A model generated the notes under the pieces. That model made no database searches, was not told where the DNA came from, and saw nothing but the letters and a program-made list of their open reading frames with translations. DNA of 64,000 nt from Typhlomys cinereus (lineage: Eukaryota; Chordata; Mammalia; Rodentia; Platacanthomyidae): contig JALPQD010000137.1 in the NCBI GenBank assembly GCA_023101885.1, positions 5,012,041-5,076,040 of the forward strand, in the 5' to 3' direction. Shown here one piece after another: positions 49,273-61,105 of this stretch (position 1 is its first letter; each line of letters starts with the position of its first letter). Made by a program: the position numbers and the translations under genes.

Positions 49273-49495
49273 AAGAGAGAGCCTGCCAGAGAGCCAGAGC
49301 CAGAGAGGGGAGAAGGAGCGAGCGCCACCAGCCGGCAGACATCCTTCTACTGCAGGCTGCATAGAGGGGTCAGAAAATAACCTTAAAGCAATTGACACTT
49401 GGTTTTCTCTTTCCACCATGTGGACTCCAAGGATCAAACTCAGGCACCAGGCGTGCATGTAAATGCCTTTGCCTGCTGGGCGGCTCACTGGCCTT
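49080..49495 (-). mobile_element. tRNA-derived SINE, inverted, with long GA tract
   Basis: The plus strand starts TTTATTTATTTTGAGAGAGC, then 190 bp of GA-rich sequence (pure at 49232-49272). TTTCCACCATGTGGACTCCA, AGGATCAAACTCAGGCACC (inverted B box) and TGCCTGCTGGGCGGCTCACT (inverted A box) follow. On the minus strand the head, body, CT tract and A-rich tail are in SINE order. Frames in the GA tract are artefacts. Confidence 0.8.
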
Positions 49496-50235
49496 TTTGG
49501 GTGCAGTTCAGTACATTTAGTCACTAAGATACCATAAAACATTAAATACCTAACTGAACAAAGCGCAGGCAAGAGGAACCACATTGAACTGACTGCACAG
49601 CGTGCCTGGCAGGGTGGAGACTTCAGTCCAACCACGGCCATGTCACCGGGGGAACCTTCAGTCCAACCACGGCCAGGTCACGGGTTTGCGGTGATTTCTA
49701 ACATCCTGTAGGTAGAAATTGCAGGTAGGAAGTCCCCCCCACACGTTGTGTGGGTTCAAAGACAGCGTGGAGACTAGAGCTCTATGCGTGAGGAGCTGAA
49801 GGGGGCTTTTAGAAATATGATAACACGTTTATTTGCCAAAGGTTGTGTTGCGATATCTTTGGCGAAAGGGAACACGGGGCGCCGTCAGAACGGACGTTCC
49901 CCGCCCGGCACTCCCCAACGGGCGCCTGACTGCTCCTTCCAGATCTGAGTTGGAACAATTACAGTTGAACTAGGAAAACAGTGCAGTGCAATCGCTCCAG
50001 ACGACCAAAGATAAAAGGTCACAGAGGGCTAAGTGTGGTCAACATTGAAAAGGAAAAGTACAGCGAGAGGCACAGTGCAGGAGAGGGGGAGGGGGCCACA
50101 GGCTGCAGTTGTGGGGTCTCTGGCTGAGGAGGGGACCCTTCGCTGTCCAGGAATAAATGCAGATGAGCAGTGGAAGCCATTCACTGAAAGAAGAGAGCTA
50201 ATGTTGCATTTTATTTTTTCTTCTGGCCTGGATGT
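49496..50235. other. Unique sequence with a 35-bp tandem duplication
   Basis: CTTCAGTCCAACCACGGCCA occurs at 49621 and 49656. The stretch around 49861-49930 is CpG-rich. No gene is seen. Confidence 0.55.
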
Positions 50236-50291
<56 letters not shown>

Positions 50292-50510
50292 TGCACGCCT
50301 GTGGAGGTCCAAGGGTGACACCAAGAATAATCCTGGACTACGTTACCTCCTATTGCTTTGTTCTGGGGTTTCTCAGGCTCTACCATCCAGGCCGGAAGTG
50401 CAGGCCAGTGCCATGTCCACCCGTGTTTTTACATAGGATGTGGGATCTGAACTCAGATCCTTCTGCCTGAGAAGTAGAGGCTTAACTCCTGAGCATCTCC
50501 GTAGCCCCAT
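50236..50510 (-). mobile_element. tRNA-derived SINE, inverted, with TG tail
   Basis: The plus strand: pure TG at 50238-50284, CGCCTGTGGAGGTCCAAGGG, ATCCTGGACTACGTTACCTC, TGTGGGATCTGAACTCAGAT (inverted B box) and GGCTTAACTCCTGAGCATCT (inverted A box). It is an older member of the main SINE family. Confidence 0.85.
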
Positions 50511-51214
50511 GGGAGTATTTGAGAACAGTGAAGATTCTCTCACCTTTTGGGGGATGACTTAGGCGCTGGCTTGCTCAGAAGCACCCTGAGCAACGATGAC
50601 TTAAGGACATTCTTATTCATGCTCAATGTGATTTCAGGCGACTGTGGACAACTTTGAAGGACCGAGTTAAAATATGGCAGGGCCCGTTTTGACACGAAGG
50701 AAAGCAGTGAAGTTGAAGTGGGTTTATTTGTGTCTGGGTAGCAGACTTCACAACAGGCAATGTAGGTGGTAAGACCAGAACCTGAAATCATGGGCTGTTG
50801 GCTCAGAAGAAATAGGTCTGACTCAAACTTATGACATGTTGGTGGCGGAAACTTTGATAAAGTACCGATGCTCAAATTTTGACCTTACCCTGCTTCTTAA
50901 GAAGAATCAGAACCATGTGATACCTGCTGTGTTCAGCATAAATGGAGTAGTTTAGAGAGATTACAAAAATAGACTCAAAATGCTCAGAATGGCACTGTGC
51001 GTGATATTTGTCAAAGCCATTTGATAACTATTTTAAAATGTGCTGAGTAATTCCGCCATTATCACTGAGTATTTACTCAACCTGTGAGACATGCATAGAT
51101 AATTGTCTCTTCCCAGACAAAACAAGTATATGGAAATAAAGAGGTTCTTGTGCTGAAATGACGAAACTCGCATGTCAAAGAATACAGAACAAAGTTTTCA
51201 TGTTTCCTATTTCC
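50511..51214. other. Unique sequence
   Basis: AT-rich unique DNA with no recognised feature. Confidence 0.5.
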
Positions 51215-51560
51215 CTTCTCTTTTTTATTATTACATTTTTTTGCCTAGTTATATAAGCCCAATAGGTACCCCTTTCTTCTCCTTCCCTCCTTCCTCCCCC
51301 GTTGTTTCCCATTCCACTCTCCCCCCTTTCTACTCCTCCCTCCCTCTCACCCCTTTTCCTTCCCTCCTCCTCTTTTGGTGCTTCCCAATTTCTCCCTCCA
51401 TCCTCCAGAGCATCTGTTTATGTGGGCGCTGAATTTCCCTCTGAGTTGTCTACACTAGTGAGGGTTCAGGACCTAGCAGCATGGTTTGGGGCCCCTTCCT
51501 GGGCTGCCCGCTAGTATGGGAAGTCTATCATGACCGTTTCATCCCTTTTCCTGGGGAATC
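51215..51560 (-). mobile_element. L1-type 3' end, inverted
   Basis: It begins CTTTTTTATTATTACATTTT (inverted poly(A) end), then AAGCCCAATAGGTACCCC, a C/T-rich tract, AGCATCTGTTTATGTGGG and CTAGTGAGGGTTCAGGACCT. It matches 38030-38325 block for block in the same orientation. Confidence 0.6.
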
Positions 51561-51974
51561 TTAAGCTATGTGAGCTACTGTGACACTGACGATCCTGCTC
51601 CTACCGAATCAAAGAAGAGTTTTGCTTGTGAGTGGTGCACACACCACACTGATGCCAACAAATGAGAAACACTAAACACGTCATCTAGTTTCACGCTCCC
51701 TGAGCTTCATGGACGAAGGCATGCAGGGACATGGTTGGTAGACTTGCTGCGGGAACTACAAGTCTAAGGACCCCAGCAAACCTGTGCTTGCCTGATCCGC
51801 AATTCAGAAGAGCATGAGTGGCGAGTGTGTCGAGACGTGATTCCTTCCTGCTTCGCCTGTCTGTCTTGGAAGATGAGTCAGACTTGAAGAAAGAGTCGTA
51901 AAGTATATGTGCGACAGTAAAGTATGTATGTGATGCGATCCATGTGTGAGAGAGGCTGAAGTAATCCTTGATTG
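51561..51974. other. Unique sequence
   Basis: No feature is recognised. Confidence 0.5.
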
Positions 51975-52170
51975 ATTTTTTAATTTTTATTTATTTTGCA
52001 AGGGAAAGGAGAGAGGGACGAGAGAGAGAGAGAGCGAGCTCAGGCTGTAGCACACGGGTAGAAGTCAGAATTCAGCTTTCCTTCTTTCTACCATGTGGTC
52101 TTAGGGCTCGAACTCAGACCCACAAGTTTGTGGGCCGTCACCTCGACCCTGAGCTGTATTGCAGTCCCCA
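51975..52170 (-). mobile_element. tRNA-derived SINE, inverted
   Basis: The plus strand: TTAATTTTTATTTATTTTGC, a GA run at 52018-52034, TTCTACCATGTGGTCTTAGG, GGCTCGAACTCAGACCCAC (inverted B box) and CGACCCTGAGCTGTATTGCA (inverted A box). Possible short flanking duplications TGATTGATTT / TGATTGAATT lie at about 51971 and 52171. Confidence 0.75.
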
Positions 52171-52950
52171 TGATTGAATTGCTGTTGACAAGGGTTTTAA
52201 GCTGTGCATCACAGACTGTGAAGCCCTGAGGAAGACAAGATGCTTCCGTGGGCCAGAGACCCCCGGCCCAAGTGCCCGCAGGCCCACGAGCCGCTCCTCT
52301 GCAGGCATGGACAGCCCTGCTCCCCGGCCACGCCCCCCTCAGTGACATAGGAAGGTCTCCCCGGGGCTTCGGACCCACGCCAGTGACAGAGGACGGTCCG
52401 CCCAATTGGGGACAAACTCGTGACGCTCAGAGCTATTGTGATACCGCGGTTTTCCCCCAACGAACACGGCTTAATGAAGAGTAACCATGTTTTTGCTTTC
52501 TGGAAAGAACTGCACATTTTTAAGATGCAACACCTGTGTCTTACATTTGCATATTTATAAGAAAAGTAATTTCAAATGCATTTCAGCTCCTGATCCAAAT
52601 TTAAAACTTGGCGAGTTGGTAGAGGCTGTGTTTTATATGCTCCACATTTAGTGACTGCGGGTAAATTCTTTTCTCTTCCATTTTCACAACACATTATGAC
52701 TTTTCAAATGCTGGGTATATCTTTTTTATGACACTCTGAAGAGATAAGTTTTTAAAATAACCAGCCCTGAGATAAAGCAAAGTATCATGAGGCACTTTAA
52801 ATAATATTATTTTATTCTGCATTCAGAAGCATTTAGTCACGGAAGTAACACTTAGAAAATTCTGAAACAAACAGGACTCCTCACTGCAGGACAGTGTCTG
52901 GGACAGAGTAGGTGACAGAGGGTGAGAGGTAGGTGACAAAAGATGGGAGA
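52171..52950. other. Unique sequence; GC-rich part then AT-rich part
   Basis: A GC-rich stretch at 52250-52440 is open on both strands with no recognisable product. The rest is AT-rich. Confidence 0.5.
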
Positions 52951-53105
52951 GGATTGATGGACAGATAGACAATTGCTGGATACATAGATCTAGATAGATG
53001 AAGAGAAATGATATACAGATATATAGACAGAAAAAATAGATAATAGATAAGTAGATAGACGATATGCAGATAGATATTGGTAGATAGCTGATAGGTAGGT
53101 CGCCA
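52951..53105. repeat. GATA-rich interrupted repeat
   Basis: AGATAGAC, GATAGATG and GATATAC units with interruptions, similar in composition to the array at 10205. Confidence 0.85.
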
Positions 53106-53229
53106 GACAATGGAAGACAGGCAGGAAGGACAGAGGAAGGAAAGGTAGACAATGAGTTTTAAAATGAGAAGATAGAGTAGATACTACTTCCCTGTTAATC
53201 CCCTTAACAACTCAGTCAGTTTTACATTA

Positions 53230-53464
53230 AAATTTCATTCAAACTGGGGAAATTGCTCAGTGAATAAAGATGCTCACCGGGGCCTGATGGGGTGAGAGGA
53301 CCTGGGAACCCACATGGTAGGACAATCAGACTCTCACAGTATGTCCTCTGACGGTGTTCCATGGCCCGTGTTGACACAAGCACGCGTGTGCGCACACACA
53401 CGCACACACTCATGCACACACACGCACACACACACTCATGCAAGCACACACACACACACACAAG
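53230..53464 (+). mobile_element. B3-like SINE with CA tail
   Basis: Head GGGGAAATTGCTCAGTGAAT, AAGATGCTCACCGGGGCCTG, GGACCTGGGAACCCACATGG, body ATGTCCTCTGACGGTGTTCC, then CA/CG-rich tail (about 53385-53464). The order is that of rodent B3/B2 elements. Confidence 0.75.
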
Positions 53465-54017
53465 GTAAATGTATTTAGCAAATGCCTGGTCTTAATTACT
53501 GAACCTTCTTCGAGGTTCCTATCCATGTGTCTGTCACTCCGTGGCTGCAACAATGTGTGTGTAACGATTGCACGTTTGTGTGGGAGACAAGCAAGAGCAC
53601 ACAGGGAACAGGGTCTCATGTCTTCACTCCAGTCCTGGAGACCTCCTTTTTCCACAGAATTGGGGCTGATTTGTGTTTCCAGGGCCAACGGCAGGTTTTC
53701 CTCTGTGGCTGGGGGGGGGGCGCAGGGGCCTGTGTGGTTTTCTGTCTCTCTTGGATGATCCTGCGTCGTCTGAATAAAATGAGAAACTACAGATTTCTAT
53801 TTGTCCATATGTACTTTAAAAAGCTAAGTGATCCCTACTCGACATACCTTAGCTACAAAGATTTTGAGTGTATATTTCTTGGATCCACTTCAGGTGATAC
53901 GCATGTTTGAGTGGAGGCTTGCTGATCTCATGATGATCAGTGAGAGAACCGTGCTGTTAACAGCACCGGGGGACCTTGTATCTCTTGGTGATTCAGGTCG
54001 TGTGATCCTCACATCTC

Positions 54018-54019
<2 letters not shown>
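53465..54019. other. Unique sequence
   Basis: Both strands are open in short frames. A G10 run is at about 53711. No gene is supported. Confidence 0.5.
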
Positions 54020-54077
<58 letters not shown>

Positions 54078-54177
54078 AAGGAGGAGAAGGAGAAGGAGGA
54101 AATGGAGAAAAGAGAAATGAAGAGTGAGACAGGGAAAGAGAGAGAGGAGCAAAAAGGGGGAGATGGGGGAGAAGGAG

Positions 54178-54208
<31 letters not shown>

Positions 54209-54410
54209 ATCCACCTTTGGAAGAAGAAAAAAGAAGGAGGGAAAGAGAGAGACAAAGATAGATAAACAGAGACATAGACACAGAAAGAAAGAACAGAAAG
54301 GAGGAGGGAAAGAAAAGAGAACACAGGAAGAAGAGAAAGAAAGAGAGAGAAGGAGGGAGAAAAAGAGAAGGCAGAGGAGAAAAAGAGAGAAAGGAAAGAT
54401 GAAGAGAGAG
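54020..54410. repeat. Long (GA)n-rich purine tract
   Basis: About 390 bp, nearly all purine on the plus strand: pure GA at 54022-54058, then GGAGAA, AAAGAGA and GGAGGGA units with a few pyrimidines. The minus-strand Ser/Leu/Phe-rich frame is an artefact. Confidence 0.95.
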
Positions 54411-56296
54411 GGCTACCCCAGGAGCTGCCCCCTTAAAAGGACTCGTGGAGAAAATTGTGCTGGGCATCCCTGAAGACCCAGCCTTACGTCCCCACATAGA
54501 GGGCATTCAGCGAGGGCCCATCAGTAGCCCTCGCAGCACGCACAGTCCAAGAGAGAAGCCACCATGCTAGGGCGACGACAGAATAACGGGACTGCGACAG
54601 GGAAGGAGGGGAAATGACAGACTCAGATGTGCTGAGGAGAGAACAGAAGTTCAGATTTACCCGTGTGTTTCCACTAGTGGTTTCCCTGGGACGAGCAGGG
54701 CAGGTGCGCTGGACAAGGCTTTGAGTGACCATAGGTAACTGGGGAAGACAGTGGATTGGCATATGGCATTTAATGTAGAGAAAGGATGTAATGCAACCTA
54801 GGATTTCATAAATCAGGACAAAGAAGAAGACATCAGGGTCTACAAAATTGAATTACATCCTCTAGAAGATTCAATTAATAGATATGCTTACCAAAAATTT
54901 AAGCTCATAAATTAGAGTTTAGAAAAGGACAATTTTCATGTTTTTCGTGAGCTATGGGAGGTAATTTGCATAAAATTTCAGACAATAGCTCATTTTTAAA
55001 ATTAACTTTGTTTGTAATTTATATTAACAATAAGTTTGTGTTTTCTTCACACACACCCTACCTCCCACGCTACACCCATCCCAGCCACCCCCCCCCCAGC
55101 TTATTTCCTTCCCTTTCCAGGTCTCCTTAGTGTGCCAGGCCCTGGGTCCCATCTGTGACAGCTGCATTGGTTAGTGCCTGGGTACCCACCCGGGCACAAA
55201 GGGCCACAGTGAGCAAAACACAGATACAGAGGCGCTGCCTCTCCTTCGCCTGGTACCGGCCCACACAGTCCCTCAGGGTGGCGTTGTGTCTCCTCATGGC
55301 AAAGTGTTGCCAGGCAGCTCCTGCGGAGGGCCAGTGGGAACAGGCACTACTGCCTGAGTTCTTGGTGTCAGAGCTCTGATTGAGCAGAGGCCACAGTCTG
55401 ACATCACCCGTCTGCTTCCGACAGCCCTTAACATTCCTGCCCTCCCTTCCTCAAGGCTCCATGAGTAGCTTTTTTTTTTTTTTTTAACCTAAGGAAATAA
55501 TTAAACCTGCCGATTTACTGAGATCTATGGAGACATTAAACAGGAGTCAGGTGGCTCCAAATCTCGTTGTCTAATGCTCCTGGCAGGAGATGATTGGTCT
55601 ATCATGGGGTCTCAGCTCATTGGTTATAAAAATGAAGTCATACAAACTGAATGATTATGAGAATAAAGGGCACATTCCAGACATAACGCCTGTGGATTCT
55701 CAACACTTTTGAGCTGCTAATGAAGTTCGTATCTTTGAATCAAACCAATTACACAGACAGCATCACGGTATAATTGTGTTAATGATGTTTTCTGACATGC
55801 GGTGATACTATTGGAAACAAACTATGGATAGAATTTCATACTGTTAAAATAATTGGCGTGTGCGTGGTATGTCAGCAGCGTGAGAGTATTTCTGCTACTG
55901 AGTGGAGAAAGGATTGGCTCAAAGAATATTCTGACGAGTCCTTAGGAGCTTACCACACGAATGAGGAAGGAGCCTCATTGGACGTGATGTTTATTCCTCC
56001 CATGTGGACGGAAGGTTTTCAGAGGCTGCGTGGAAAGTGCATAGGTTGGTGGGAGCAGCGCTGTGTGGTGAGCACAGAGCCCTTCTAGACCTTTCTGCCC
56101 AAGGTGCATGTGTTAAACTCTGTGGACTTCAGGGTCTTGTCTTGAACTGAAGACTCCACACCATTCTCCTTGTGCCCTGATGGCTCCTCATGACCCTCAC
56201 TGCGCTCTCCACCCTGTTCAGTGTCCATGGCACGTACTGCAAACCTTGCGTCTGCTGGGCCTCACGGCGCTCTGCTTAGATGACAGCAGCCCCAGC
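54411..56296. other. Unique sequence with a poly(T) run
   Basis: A T-run at 55469-55486 and a C-run near 55090 are the only low-complexity sites. A few short frames occur and none is recognised. Confidence 0.5.
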
Positions 56297-57062
56297 GCTG
56301 AGGGAGGAGCCCAGGGCAGGAGGGAGGAGCCCAGGGCGGGAGGGAGGAGCCCAGGGCGGGAGGGAGGAGCCCAGGGCGGGAGGGAGGAGCTAGGGCGGGA
56401 GGGAGGAGCCCATGTGGAAGGGAGGAGCCTAGGGTGGGAGGGAGGAGCCCAGGGCGGGAGGGAGGAGCCTAGGGCGGGAGGGAGGAGCCCAGGGCGGGAG
56501 GGAGGAGCTAGGGCGGGAGGGAGGAGCCCATGTGGAAGGGAGGAGCCTAGGGTGGGAGGGAGGAGCCTAGGGCGGGAGGGAGGAGCCCAGGGCGGGAGGG
56601 AGGAGCTAGGGCGGGAGGGAGGAGCCCATGTGGAAGGGAGGAGCCTAGGGTGGGAGGGAGGAGCCCAGGGCGGGAGGGAGGAGCCTAGGGCGGGAGGGAG
56701 GAGCCCATGTGGAAGGGAGGAGCCTAGGGTGGGAGGGAGGAGCCCAGAGCGGGAGGGAGGAGCCCATGTGGAAGGGAGGAGCCTAGGGCAGGAGGGAGGA
56801 GCCCAGGGGAGGAAGGAGGAGCCCAGGGGAAGAGGGAGGAGCCTAGAGGAGGAGGGAGGAGCCAGGGCATGAGGGAGGAGCCTAGGGGAGGAGGGAAGAG
56901 CCAGGGCAGGAGGGAGGAGCCAGGACAGGAGGGAGGAGCCCAGGGCAGGAGGGAGGAGCCCAGGGCAGGAGGGAGGAGCCCAGGGCAGGAGGGAGGAGCC
57001 TAGGGCAGGTGGGAGGAGCCTGGCATGGGAGGGAGGAGCCTGGCACAGGAGGGAGGAGCCCA
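56297..57062 (+). repeat. 20-bp minisatellite, about 38 copies, with higher-order structure
   Basis: The base unit is GGGAGGGAGGAGCCCAGGGC with variants CCTAGGG, GCTAGGG (shortened), CATGTGGAA and GGAGGAAGGAGGA. The CATGTGG variant begins at 56411, 56529, 56627, 56706 and 56765, giving gaps of 118, 98, 79 and 59 bp, about 6, 5, 4 and 3 units. Later units are more varied. The 230-codon plus frame across the array exists only because the unit lacks stops. Confidence 0.97.
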
Positions 57063-58184
57063 GGGCAGAGGTTTAGTCCCAGGCTCTTCAGCCCAGGACC
57101 TGAAGTAGACCTTTATGGGACGTCCTCCCCCCTCGGCCCTTCATCTTCAGGGTCTTGGTTGTGGTACAGTGGGATCCCACTAGTCCTTGGCTGTGAACTC
57201 CTGCGGCAGGCACCCCTATCTGCCACACATACCTCCCTGGTGTACCCTCTGTGTCAGGGTATCCCAAGTTGGGTCAAGCATATTCCACCCTATTCTGATC
57301 AATCCAGCAGTGCCCAGCATAACCCTAGGAGGCATTTCTTTGTTCCTCCAGGTTTGGAAACCCATGAAAGTAAAGATGGTCCAAGAGGTCAGTACAGGCA
57401 GCCATGGTTATAGGTCAGTGGAACGTTTCTTCCCATCGGTTTTAAAGACTAGAAAGAACAGGCTTTAAGATGATTGGCATGTGTTTTGTTAGATCGTCAG
57501 AGAGCACGTGTTTGCCACACAGGAGCAGACTGGTGGAGTCGTAGGATATGTCCCTGAGGAGCCGCTACTCAAGACAAGTGACATCACAGGACAACTGCTG
57601 GCCCCCAGGGTCACTTGAAGCATGGTGCTTCTGTATTTCTCCCTCCTTTCTTGGTGTTTGAAGTCGCAACCTTGGATACAGACTCACTGGAAGCCCACAA
57701 AAGACTCATGTGAAAATTTGCTTTTCTAAAATGGAGTGCATGGATTGCTTCACAAGCTAACCGTTTACTACCATCTAAGCCTGCCATCTCCGTAGGATTC
57801 TTCATGACCCTGGGAAAGTGGGTTCTAAGCACTCACGCTTATGGTGGGTTCCAACAGAAACCTGCTGTTTCAGGGACTCAGCCTTCGTGGTGATGGAGAA
57901 CAGTCCATGATCTCAGATGGCTTTCCGTGAAACGCCTTACGAAATGGATCTGAGGAAATGCAAATTAATCTTTGTCTAAAATTTCCATCAACTGTAAAGG
58001 AATCAAATAAAACCAAATAAAACCAAAGCTTACCCAATTAATGTTCTGTTCATTGTGAGTCAGTTTGTGACAAAAATAATTACAAATGTGGCCATACACT
58101 GGCAAACTGTCACTCAACAAGATCTAACTTAGCCAATGGTGAGATGTGTGTTTATCCATTTATTACCAGCCGAAACTAATTATC
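57063..58184. other. Unique sequence, no gene seen
   Basis: Short plus-strand frames at 57009-57468 partly derive from the minisatellite edge. No domain is recognised. Confidence 0.5.
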
Positions 58185-58428
58185 TGTCGTCTTTCTATTA
58201 TCCACCTATGTATTATCTATCCTTTCTCTCTCTATATATATATTATATCTGTCACCTATCATCTATTTATGTAGATCTATCACCTATGTATCTTTTATAT
58301 ATGATCTATCCACTTACAATTTATCTATCATATATTTCTATATATCTATTATCTATACCTATGTATCATTTATCTATCATCTGTCTCTAGCTATGTCTCT
58401 ATTACTCTTTATCTATCATCTCTCTGTG
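58185..58428. repeat. TATC-rich interrupted repeat
   Basis: ATCTATC, TATCATC and TATATAT units with interruptions over about 240 bp. Confidence 0.88.
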
Positions 58429-59744
58429 CATATATTGCCTACATAGTAATTATAGCCAATGTAAAAACATGTGTTCGAGTGAAGACTCCTGTCAGGTGAT
58501 ACTGGCTTTTGGGCAAGGAACAGCATTGGGCCGTGAATGCCGCATCCAGAGTGCTGAAGGGTGAGAGCTGGTCCTGGCACATTCAGATCAGCTGCTGCAT
58601 TTGTGGCGGAGTCAATTGGTGGCATCTGCTGATAAATTTCAAGTGATAAGACCAAGCATCAGTCTCCTGGAACACAGCTCAGACCTGTGTTATCGTTGGG
58701 TAGAGAGCAGACATGGGCAGAGTCACGTAGCACCCAGATTAGAGAAGCAACAGCGTCACAGTGGGATGTTATGGGAGCAGATGAATTGAATTTCTGAAGA
58801 TCAAAAATGCAGGCCAGGTAAAACCAATTCAGGAGTCATGTGACTCTCCCACCTGAGGCTGGCGTCTTACCCTCTCCAGACCCGTGTGGCACAGCGCGCT
58901 GACTTGCCTTGCCTGCTTTGGCTCAGGCCTGAAGGACAGGCTGTGTTAGGTTGAATATTCTTGCTGCACAGAAATCTGCAATCACAGAACACAGAAATAA
59001 AATGGGAGCTCATTTGCACCTCAATATTGGAGTAGATAATACTGGATATTTATCTTCTTACACCAAAAGAAATTTTAGAACTATTACCACTAAAAAAGAT
59101 AGAAAACTGCTATGAATTTGTAAAACATCTGTCATTCCCTTCTTATGGTTTATGAAACTAACCAAAAGCCTAATAAATATTCCACTAATTCAGTGAAGGC
59201 GCATCAGCAATGTCCGGAGGACACTGATCAATAATAAGATGAAGTTTTCAGTCTGCTCTCCTCTCCGAATGTCCCTAGGGAAGGTGTGTCTGGAAGTGCT
59301 ACAGTCAGTTTGCCTTGTGTGCAAGGCTTGTACAGTAACATAACCAGGACTGCATTGCTCAAAACAGGGGCCTTTGAAAATCTGAGACGCTGTGGCCATT
59401 TCCACCTTCCACTGATGCATACATCAGGAAGCTGAAATTAAATAGGGGAGATATCTAAGATGTGAAAAGAATGATGGCAGATGTTGGTATCGCGTCTAAG
59501 CAAGCTTTCAGTTAGGCAGCTCGGGGAAGATGATGCAGAATATGAGGGGAAAGAAAGAAAGCATGTGAAGTTGAGACAGACGGGCTGCTAGCGGGGTGTG
59601 TGGTGGGAAGGGGGGATAACTGCAGGGACAGTGATCCCACCAGAAACAAATCAACAGCGGATCTGCCCAGTTAGAAAGACATGCAAAAGAGGCAGCAAGA
59701 GTTCACTTTCAGAAGGGAGAGTCCATGTTAACTTTTCGTAAAAT
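58429..59744. other. Unique sequence, no gene seen
   Basis: Mixed unique DNA. No feature is recognised. Confidence 0.5.
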
Positions 59745-59955
59745 CTTTAGTTTATTATATATGTGTATATATATTTATATACACAGAGAGAGACAGAGAA
59801 CAGCACGTGCATGACATGGCATAAAGGTAGAGGTCAGGGGACAGTTTTTGGCAATCCTTTCTCTCCTTCCGCCATGGGCACACCTGGGATTGAACGCAGG
59901 CCACCAGGTTTGTGAGCAGGCGCTTGAGCTGCTGGGCTATCTTGCAAGCCCGGCT
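59745..59955 (-). mobile_element. tRNA-derived SINE, inverted
   Basis: The plus strand: AT-rich left end with TATATATTTATATACACAGA, GTAGAGGTCAGGGGACAGTT, CTGGGATTGAACGCAGGCC (inverted B box) and GAGCTGCTGGGCTATCTTGC (inverted A box). The block order matches inverted B2/B4-type SINEs. Confidence 0.75.
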
Positions 59956-61014
59956 TCTGTCTGCAGAGTGAAAGGAGAGTTTTGGAGACGGTAGGTTTGG
60001 AGGAGAGAGAGGAAAGGGCATGGGGAACTGTCAATCCAGTCTTCCGGGTGGGCAGAGATCTCAACCTGACAGGTGAAAATTCCACGCAGAATCCAGTCAA
60101 GTGGCAAAGGGGATTGGGTGCACCTGTGGCACCCCAAGCATCCTTGTACCCTTAAGGGTTCCCCATTGTTTGACCCAGGGAAAGGCAGGAAGGGAAGAGA
60201 TTCCACCAGGAAAACCATGACCCTCACCCTGTTCACAAGAAGCGCAAGGCCCTGGGAACGTTAACACACATCACCACCTGAAAGCCAGTAGGTCTGATTT
60301 GGAAAGTGTCCTTCCACGTCCAGGCCACACGTGCCGAGTGTGAGGGGGAGAATCAGAGGCGGGGGAAGGATCTCGCCTCTGCAGGTTATTCACAAGGAAG
60401 TGGACACAGAAGCATCTAGAATTCAAGTATTCAAATTTATTTGGGAATCTGGTAATGGCTGGCTGTGGAGATGATTTCATAACCCAATGATTTTGTTAAC
60501 TGCCCCAAACACTAATATTTGAAATTTATTCTGAAGAGTGTACAATGCACACAAAATGGGAGCTCCTTACAGCAAAGATACATAGACACACGAAGACGTG
60601 TGGTTACCCCCAAGGTCCATGCAGCAGACTGCCCTAGTACACGGGAATTACAAGACGACCAGTTGAAATGTCTGCTCTTGGCTGACTCAGAAGTAAATGT
60701 TGTAGCGTGGGATCAGGAAGACACTCAGTCCGTGGTTGGCTTTGCTAAGTAATAACTTCATAATCAACTGTGCAAAGTACTTACAATTAATGCTTCAGGG
60801 GTGAACAATCTTCAGCAGGATCAAAACCACAAACAGACCATTGCAACCTAGTTGATCTTAAATTTGTCCAAAATATTGCAGTCCATTCTTAGTTTTAAAT
60901 CAGATGATCCAAATTTAAGTTTTATTGATGTTGTACAAGAGGTCCAGTTGCACGTTTTAGGAAGCTTAGTAAGACAAGAAGAGGAATGTTTAGGGTGAGA
61001 ACAAATATTCTTGG
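59956..61014. other. Unique sequence; one plus-strand frame of 77 codons
   Basis: A 77-codon plus frame at 60519-60752 has no recognised domain, no upstream promoter and no splice context I can support. The rest is unique. Confidence 0.45.
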
Positions 61015-61105
61015 TCTGGGCATGGCTCAGGGGCAAAAGCCCTTGACTCACAAACAAAAGGACCTGAGTTCAGTTAATCAGATCCCGCATAAAAATGCCA
61101 GGCGA
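61015..61105 (+). mobile_element. Older SINE, 5' part (interrupted by a younger SINE)
   Basis: CATGGCTCAGGGGCAAAAGC and GACCTGAGTTCAGTTAATCA form a decayed tRNA-like head. The copy is broken after AAAAATGCCAGGCGA and resumes at 61392-61600. Confidence 0.88.

Noticed and set aside
49048..49641. 197-codon minus-strand frame
   Set aside because: It crosses an inverted SINE and its GA tract; the apparent leader-like hydrophobic part is (CT)n translation.
54009..54506. 165-codon Ser/Leu/Phe-rich minus-strand frame resembling a transmembrane protein
   Set aside because: Generated by the GA/CT tract. No unique flanking coding sequence supports it.
56180..56872. 230-codon plus-strand open frame
   Set aside because: It reads through the 20-bp minisatellite, whose unit has no stops in any plus frame.
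60519..60752. 77-codon plus-strand frame as a small gene
   Set aside because: It is not low-complexity, but no homologue, splice context or promoter is visible. A frame of this length is expected by chance in 64 kb.
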